A stretch of 15,789 nucleotides of DNA from JBNKEI01 sp050288705 (lineage in GTDB: Bacteria; Myxococcota; Myxococcia; Myxococcales; UBA5297). The stretch lies in NCBI GenBank assembly GCA_050288705.1, contig JBNKEI010000138.1, forward strand, positions 1-15,789, written 5' to 3'. Shown here one piece after another: positions 14,027 through 15,789 of this stretch. Numbering within the stretch: the stretch's first letter is position 1; each line of letters opens with the position of its first letter. The notes below the pieces were generated by a model that worked only from the letters and a program-made list of their open reading frames with translations, ran no database searches and had not been told where the DNA came from. Made by a program: the position numbers and the translations under genes.

Positions 14027-15093
14027 GAGCCAAAGTGCATCGAGTTTCTATTCCGGTTATTCTGGAAGTAGAAAACAATTGTATGCAGAATTTAGGAAGC
14101 TATTTGAGAAAGGCTGGCATTTCTAAAATAGTTATTTTTTTTGGGAAGGATATACGCAATTTATTTGGTAATATTGTTAAGGATTCAATTCGTTCTCAGG
14201 GGCAACGGTTGCAGCTTTTGGGAGACTATGATTTCGATGACAATTCAATTGAAGGGATAATGGCCAAGGCTTTTACTTTGCCATCACCAGTAGAGGCGGT
14301 GGTGGGAATAGGGGGCGGTCGAGTACTGGATTGCGCAAAGTACATTGCTTTTTTGAACAGCCTTCCGTTTGTGGGAGTGCCAACTTCTACTGCCCATGAT
14401 GGTTTTGCTAGCTCTGGTTGCTCTTTGATAATTCAGGGACGAAGGGCCTCAGTACATGCTCGTATGCCGTTTGGAGTGGTAGTTGATATTGGGGTGGTGA
14501 GAAATTCTCCTACCAAATTTATTTACTCGGGAATTGGGGACATTATCTCTAAAATTACCGCAGTCTATGATTGGCAGTACGAAGAATCTCAGAATATGGC
14601 AAAGGTAAATGATTTTTCGGTAATGATTGCCAAGAAATCGGTTAATAGCATTGCGCGCATGCCGTTTCCTGGTATTCATAATGACTTTTTTATTAAAGAG
14701 CTAGTGGACTCGCTGACCATGAGCGGTATTGCTATGGAAATGGCCAGTAGCAGTGCGCCCGCCAGTGGCAGTGAGCATTTAGTTTCTCATGCGCTAGATA
14801 AACTATTGGAAAAACCTCAACTGCATGGAATTCAGGTTGGGCTAGCAGCCTATATTATGAGTCACGTACAGTCGCACCGTCACCGCCGGGTAAAACAGTT
14901 TCTGACCGACACTGGCTTTTTTGAGCATGTTAAGACGCTAGGATTGAAAGCTGTCGATTACGAAAAAGCCATTGATTTGGCGCCTTCCATTAAACCTAAT
15001 CGTCACACGTATATTCATGAGAAGCACCATCGGGAACAAGCCAAAAAGTTTTTATATGAAGATTCGTTGTTGCAATCGGTTTTTGCGAAATAG
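14023..15093 (+). CDS. egsA: sn-glycerol-1-phosphate dehydrogenase, archaeal EgsA-like
   Basis: The enzyme reduces dihydroxyacetone phosphate to sn-glycerol-1-phosphate with NAD(P)H. It belongs to the metal-dependent (type III) alcohol dehydrogenase superfamily. In the 356-aa protein, GIGGGRVLDCAKYIAFL (95-111) is the nucleotide-binding GGGxxxDxxK, VPTSTAHDGFASSG (119-132) holds metal ligand D126, and GSEHLVSHALD (249-259) and QLHGIQVGLAAYIMSH (266-281) hold the His ligands H252 or H256 and H268. The AHDGFASSG and GSEHxxSHALD forms look closer to archaeal EgsA than to Bacillus AraM, from memory. I chose the ATG at 14023 because it forms the ATGA overlap with the phosphatase gene. A TTG at 13996 would add nine residues. 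No geranylgeranylglyceryl-phosphate synthase or cytidylyltransferase gene is in the window. Confidence 0.88.
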   Translation: MRAKVHRVSIPVILEVENNCMQNLGSYLRKAGISKIVIFFGKDIRNLFGNIVKDSIRSQGQRLQLLGDYDFDDNSIEGIMAKAFTLPSPVEAVVGIGGGRVLDCAKYIAFLNSLPFVGVPTSTAHDGFASSGCSLIIQGRRASVHARMPFGVVVDIGVVRNSPTKFIYSGIGDIISKITAVYDWQYEESQNMAKVNDFSVMIAKKSVNSIARMPFPGIHNDFFIKELVDSLTMSGIAMEMASSSAPASGSEHLVSHALDKLLEKPQLHGIQVGLAAYIMSHVQSHRHRRVKQFLTDTGFFEHVKTLGLKAVDYEKAIDLAPSIKPNRHTYIHEKHHREQAKKFLYEDSLLQSVFAK

Positions 15094-15130
15094 AGGCACA
15101 AATAGACATAACGGTAAAAAGTTGTTCTTT

Positions 15131-15789
15131 CTAACTCATTTGTCTTCTGGCGTGCACGAGCTCGATAAGCTCGTCAAACGCCTTGACGGCACCAGCAGTT
15201 CCATTTTGCCTAGCAGCGAAAAATTTAGGATAAAGGTATCCGTCAGCCTCTTCTGCTGCGATCAGTTCAGCGCGTCTTTCTGGTGGTACGAGCTTGAGCA
15301 ATTCGCCAAATGCCTTGACAGCTTCGGCGTGGCCATTCTGAAGAGCCAGGAGAAGTCCAGGAAGTCCTTTCGCATTTTCTGCAGCAATTAGCTCGGCACG
15401 AGCGTCCGGAGGCACGAGAATGAGCAACTCGCCAAACGCCTTGACAGCCTCGGCGTGGCCATTCAGCAGAGCCTCGAAAAGTCCGGGATGTCCTTCCAGT
15501 TTTGCAGCAATTAGCTCGGCACGAGCGTCCGGAGGCGCGAGAATGAGCATCTCGCCAAACGCCTTGACGGCTTCGGCATGCCCATTATGCAGAGCCATGA
15601 GAAGTCCGGGAAGTCCTTCCGCATTTTTTGCAGCAATCAGCTCGGCACGAGCTTCCGGAGGTACAAGAATGAGCAATTCGCCAAATGCCTTGACGGTTTC
15701 GGCGTGGCCATTCAGCAGGGCCTCGAAAAGTCCGGGATGTCCTTCCAGTTTTGCAGAAATCAGCTCGGCACGAGCGTCCGGAGGCACGA
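15131..15789 (-). CDS. Partial repeat protein made of 41-44-aa helical repeats, 5' end beyond the window
   Basis: The frame is open to the right edge, and the GTG at 15787 is just the Val of a repeat (LVPPDAR), so the true start lies outside. The visible 218 codons are five consecutive repeats followed by HARRQMS and a TAG stop. The unit reads PP(D/E)(A/R)RAELIAA, then (G)xPGLxxALxNGHAEAVKAFGELLxLV. These are helix-turn-helix units, similar to those ending the ShET2-like protein, so this is probably another effector-like protein whose N-terminal domain is unseen. It is convergent with egsA, with a 37-nt gap and no clear terminator. It could also be a pure repeat scaffold. Confidence 0.8.
   Translation of the reverse strand, partial: VPPDARAELISAKLEGHPGLFEALLNGHAETVKAFGELLILVPPEARAELIAAKNAEGLPGLLMALHNGHAEAVKAFGEMLILAPPDARAELIAAKLEGHPGLFEALLNGHAEAVKAFGELLILVPPDARAELIAAENAKGLPGLLLALQNGHAEAVKAFGELLKLVPPERRAELIAAEEADGYLYPKFFAARQNGTAGAVKAFDELIELVHARRQMS
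15155..15784 (-). repeat. Five tandem coding repeats with an alternating 41/42-aa higher-order pattern
   Basis: Units are 15784-15662 (41 aa), 15661-15536 (42), 15535-15413 (41), 15412-15287 (42) and 15286-15155 (44, degenerate). Units 1 and 3 are nearly identical (KLEGHPGLFEALLNGHAE), as are 2 and 4 (NA-x-GLPGLL). The true duplicated block is therefore a pair of 83 aa, or 249 bp. Matching DNA such as GTCCGGGATG recurs at 15481 and 15730, exactly 249 bp apart. Confidence 0.9.

Noticed and set aside
15155..15784. CRISPR array at the right end
   Set aside because: The repeats are in-frame coding units of 123-132 bp with no unique spacers. They translate into a regular helical repeat.

Overview
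This window looks like a chromosomal segment of a Gram-negative, probably host-associated bacterium. Housekeeping genes (a succinate dehydrogenase operon, a corrinoid adenosyltransferase, a HAD phosphatase plus glycerol-1-phosphate dehydrogenase pair) alternate with four genes that look like secreted, host-directed or otherwise accessory proteins. The DUF6178-family gene next to the sdh operon is a type I associate mainly with deltaproteobacterial lineages (Desulfobacterota and relatives), so a deltaproteobacterium-like organism is my best guess. No rRNA or tRNA is present to settle it.

Layout. 1-63: a dispersed palindromic repeat. 239-2509 (+): a 756-aa protein whose middle resembles the OspC family of type III effectors (arginine ADP-riboxanthinases) and whose C-terminus carries about five ankyrin repeats. 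2552-4543 (-): a GC-rich 663-aa protein resembling ShET2/EspL-type cysteine-protease effectors, ending in 42-aa helical repeats. 4544-5245: no intact gene, but a probable frameshifted remnant. 5246-8690 (-): sdhA-sdhC-sdhD-sdhB, preceded by an unknown 240-aa gene (8731-9453). 9598-11310 (+): a divergent DUF6178 gene, followed by a hairpin-rich spacer that contains what looks like an isolated IS200/IS605 end. 11561-12400 (-): a putative zinc metallopeptidase (HELRH) with a 64-aa tandem duplication before the catalytic domain. 12659-13186 (-): cobO. 13373-14026 and 14023-15093 (+): a translationally coupled HAD phosphatase and archaeal-type glycerol-1-phosphate dehydrogenase. 15131-15789 (-): the 3' end of a gene made of the same 42-aa repeats as the ShET2-like protein.

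How it fits together. The sdh genes would encode a complete membrane-bound succinate:quinone oxidoreductase with four strong Shine-Dalgarno sites. CobO would adenosylate corrinoids. The HAD/G1PDH pair probably uses dihydroxyacetone phosphate to make a G1P-derived product for an envelope polymer or lipid, which is inference.

The most interesting part is the effector-like set. It comprises two different families known from Shigella/EPEC type III secretion, a metallopeptidase, and a repeat-only protein sharing modules with one of them. Base composition differs sharply between the ShET2-like gene (sampled lines near 70% GC) and the HAD/G1PDH region (a sampled line near 32%), which suggests separate acquisition. 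No secretion apparatus is encoded here, so delivery is unproven. All family assignments come from reading motifs, not from database searches.
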